Of a stretch of DNA of 20,920 bases, positions 20,644 through 20,920 are shown in pieces. This DNA comes from a virus. The DNA lies in IMG/VR virus record IMGVR_UViG_3300032322_000303, positions 1-20,920 of that record; one strand, given 5' to 3'. Below the pieces are notes generated by a model. It was not told where the DNA came from and did no database searches. It saw only the letters and a program-made list of their open reading frames with translations. The first letter of the stretch is position 1; the number at the start of each line of letters is the position of its first letter. A program made the translations under genes and the position numbers.

Positions 20644-20920
20644 TTACGAAAGAAACACTGCTCTTTCGTCAATTCGCCTTTTTTGTAGCCCTTTAAGGAT
20701 TTTGCCACCTGCCATGCAATATTTCAAAAGTTCTTCAGCCGCGCCAGCCATGTCGCCACGAAGCACCTTTTGGCGCAGGGTTGACCTCTGGAGCGTGCCC
20801 AAACCTACATTGAAAGCAAAAGATACCAGTGCGTCAAACTGTCCTTGAGTAAGAGGCACAGGACAATAAGTAGCCACGCCTTTCTCAAACCGAGCAAGGT
20901 CTGCCCTAAGTATTGCATCG
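20644..20920 (-). CDS. Lysozyme-type endolysin, 3' part only (GH24)
   Basis: The frame stays open to the window edge, so the N-terminus with the catalytic glutamate lies outside. The visible part starts DAILRADLARFEKGVATYC and continues TQGQFDALVSFAFNVGLGTL, the signature of phage lysozymes of glycoside hydrolase family 24, then LRQKVLRGDMAGAAEELLKY and AGGKILKGLQKRRIDERAVF. It cleaves peptidoglycan at lysis. It is the first gene of the leftward region seen here, and the late promoter lies just after its stop. Confidence 0.88.
   Translation of the reverse strand, partial: DAILRADLARFEKGVATYCPVPLTQGQFDALVSFAFNVGLGTLQRSTLRQKVLRGDMAGAAEELLKYCMAGGKILKGLQKRRIDERAVFLS

Noticed and set aside
1-20920. 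tRNA genes
   Set aside because: I looked for cloverleaf and T-arm patterns in the short intergenic gaps and saw none. The gaps are too short and are explained by promoters and hairpins.

Overview
The window looks like part of a tailed double-stranded DNA phage genome, most likely a podovirus-type phage of a Gram-negative, possibly freshwater betaproteobacterial, host. The host guess is inference from protein style and sigma70-type promoters. No gene here is clearly cellular, and I see no integrase or repressor. Terminase, portal, capsid and polymerase genes must lie outside the window.

Positions 1-7618 form a rightward early/middle region of tightly packed small genes. Many junctions are 4-bp ATGA stop/start overlaps. 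Three near-identical units, each an extended -10 promoter followed by a hairpin leader, drive three cassettes starting at genes 118, 3752 and 4801. Recognisable contents are a TET-associated-type glycosyltransferase (TAGT) with a small partner (2350-3451), a zinc-ribbon protein (3752-4372), and a recombination module (5809-7397). The recombination module holds an ERF-family annealing protein, a 55-residue unknown, a YqaJ-type exonuclease and a small protein with an SSB-like acidic tail. A predicted RNA fold and a 49-residue membrane protein close the region.

Positions 7620-20920 form a leftward late operon that meets the early region at a minus-strand intrinsic terminator (7617-7643). In transcription order it holds the end of a GH24 lysozyme, a good sigma70 promoter (20612-20640), a head-tail adaptor, a tail-fibre-like protein, a beta-rich stabilisation-like protein with an inserted domain, a 75-residue protein, and four large Gly/Ala/Gln/Pro-rich proteins that are candidate internal or ejection proteins. 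One of the four carries two separate arrays of 18-residue repeats.

A plausible reading is that the early region handles host takeover, DNA modification and recombination, and that the late operon builds the tail and DNA-delivery apparatus. The least explained signals are the three promoter/leader cassettes, the excess of the palindrome CCCCGGGG inside genes, the twin 18-residue arrays, the glycosyltransferase without a visible base oxidase, and the folded element at 7403-7450. No gene-free stretch exceeds about 120 bases.
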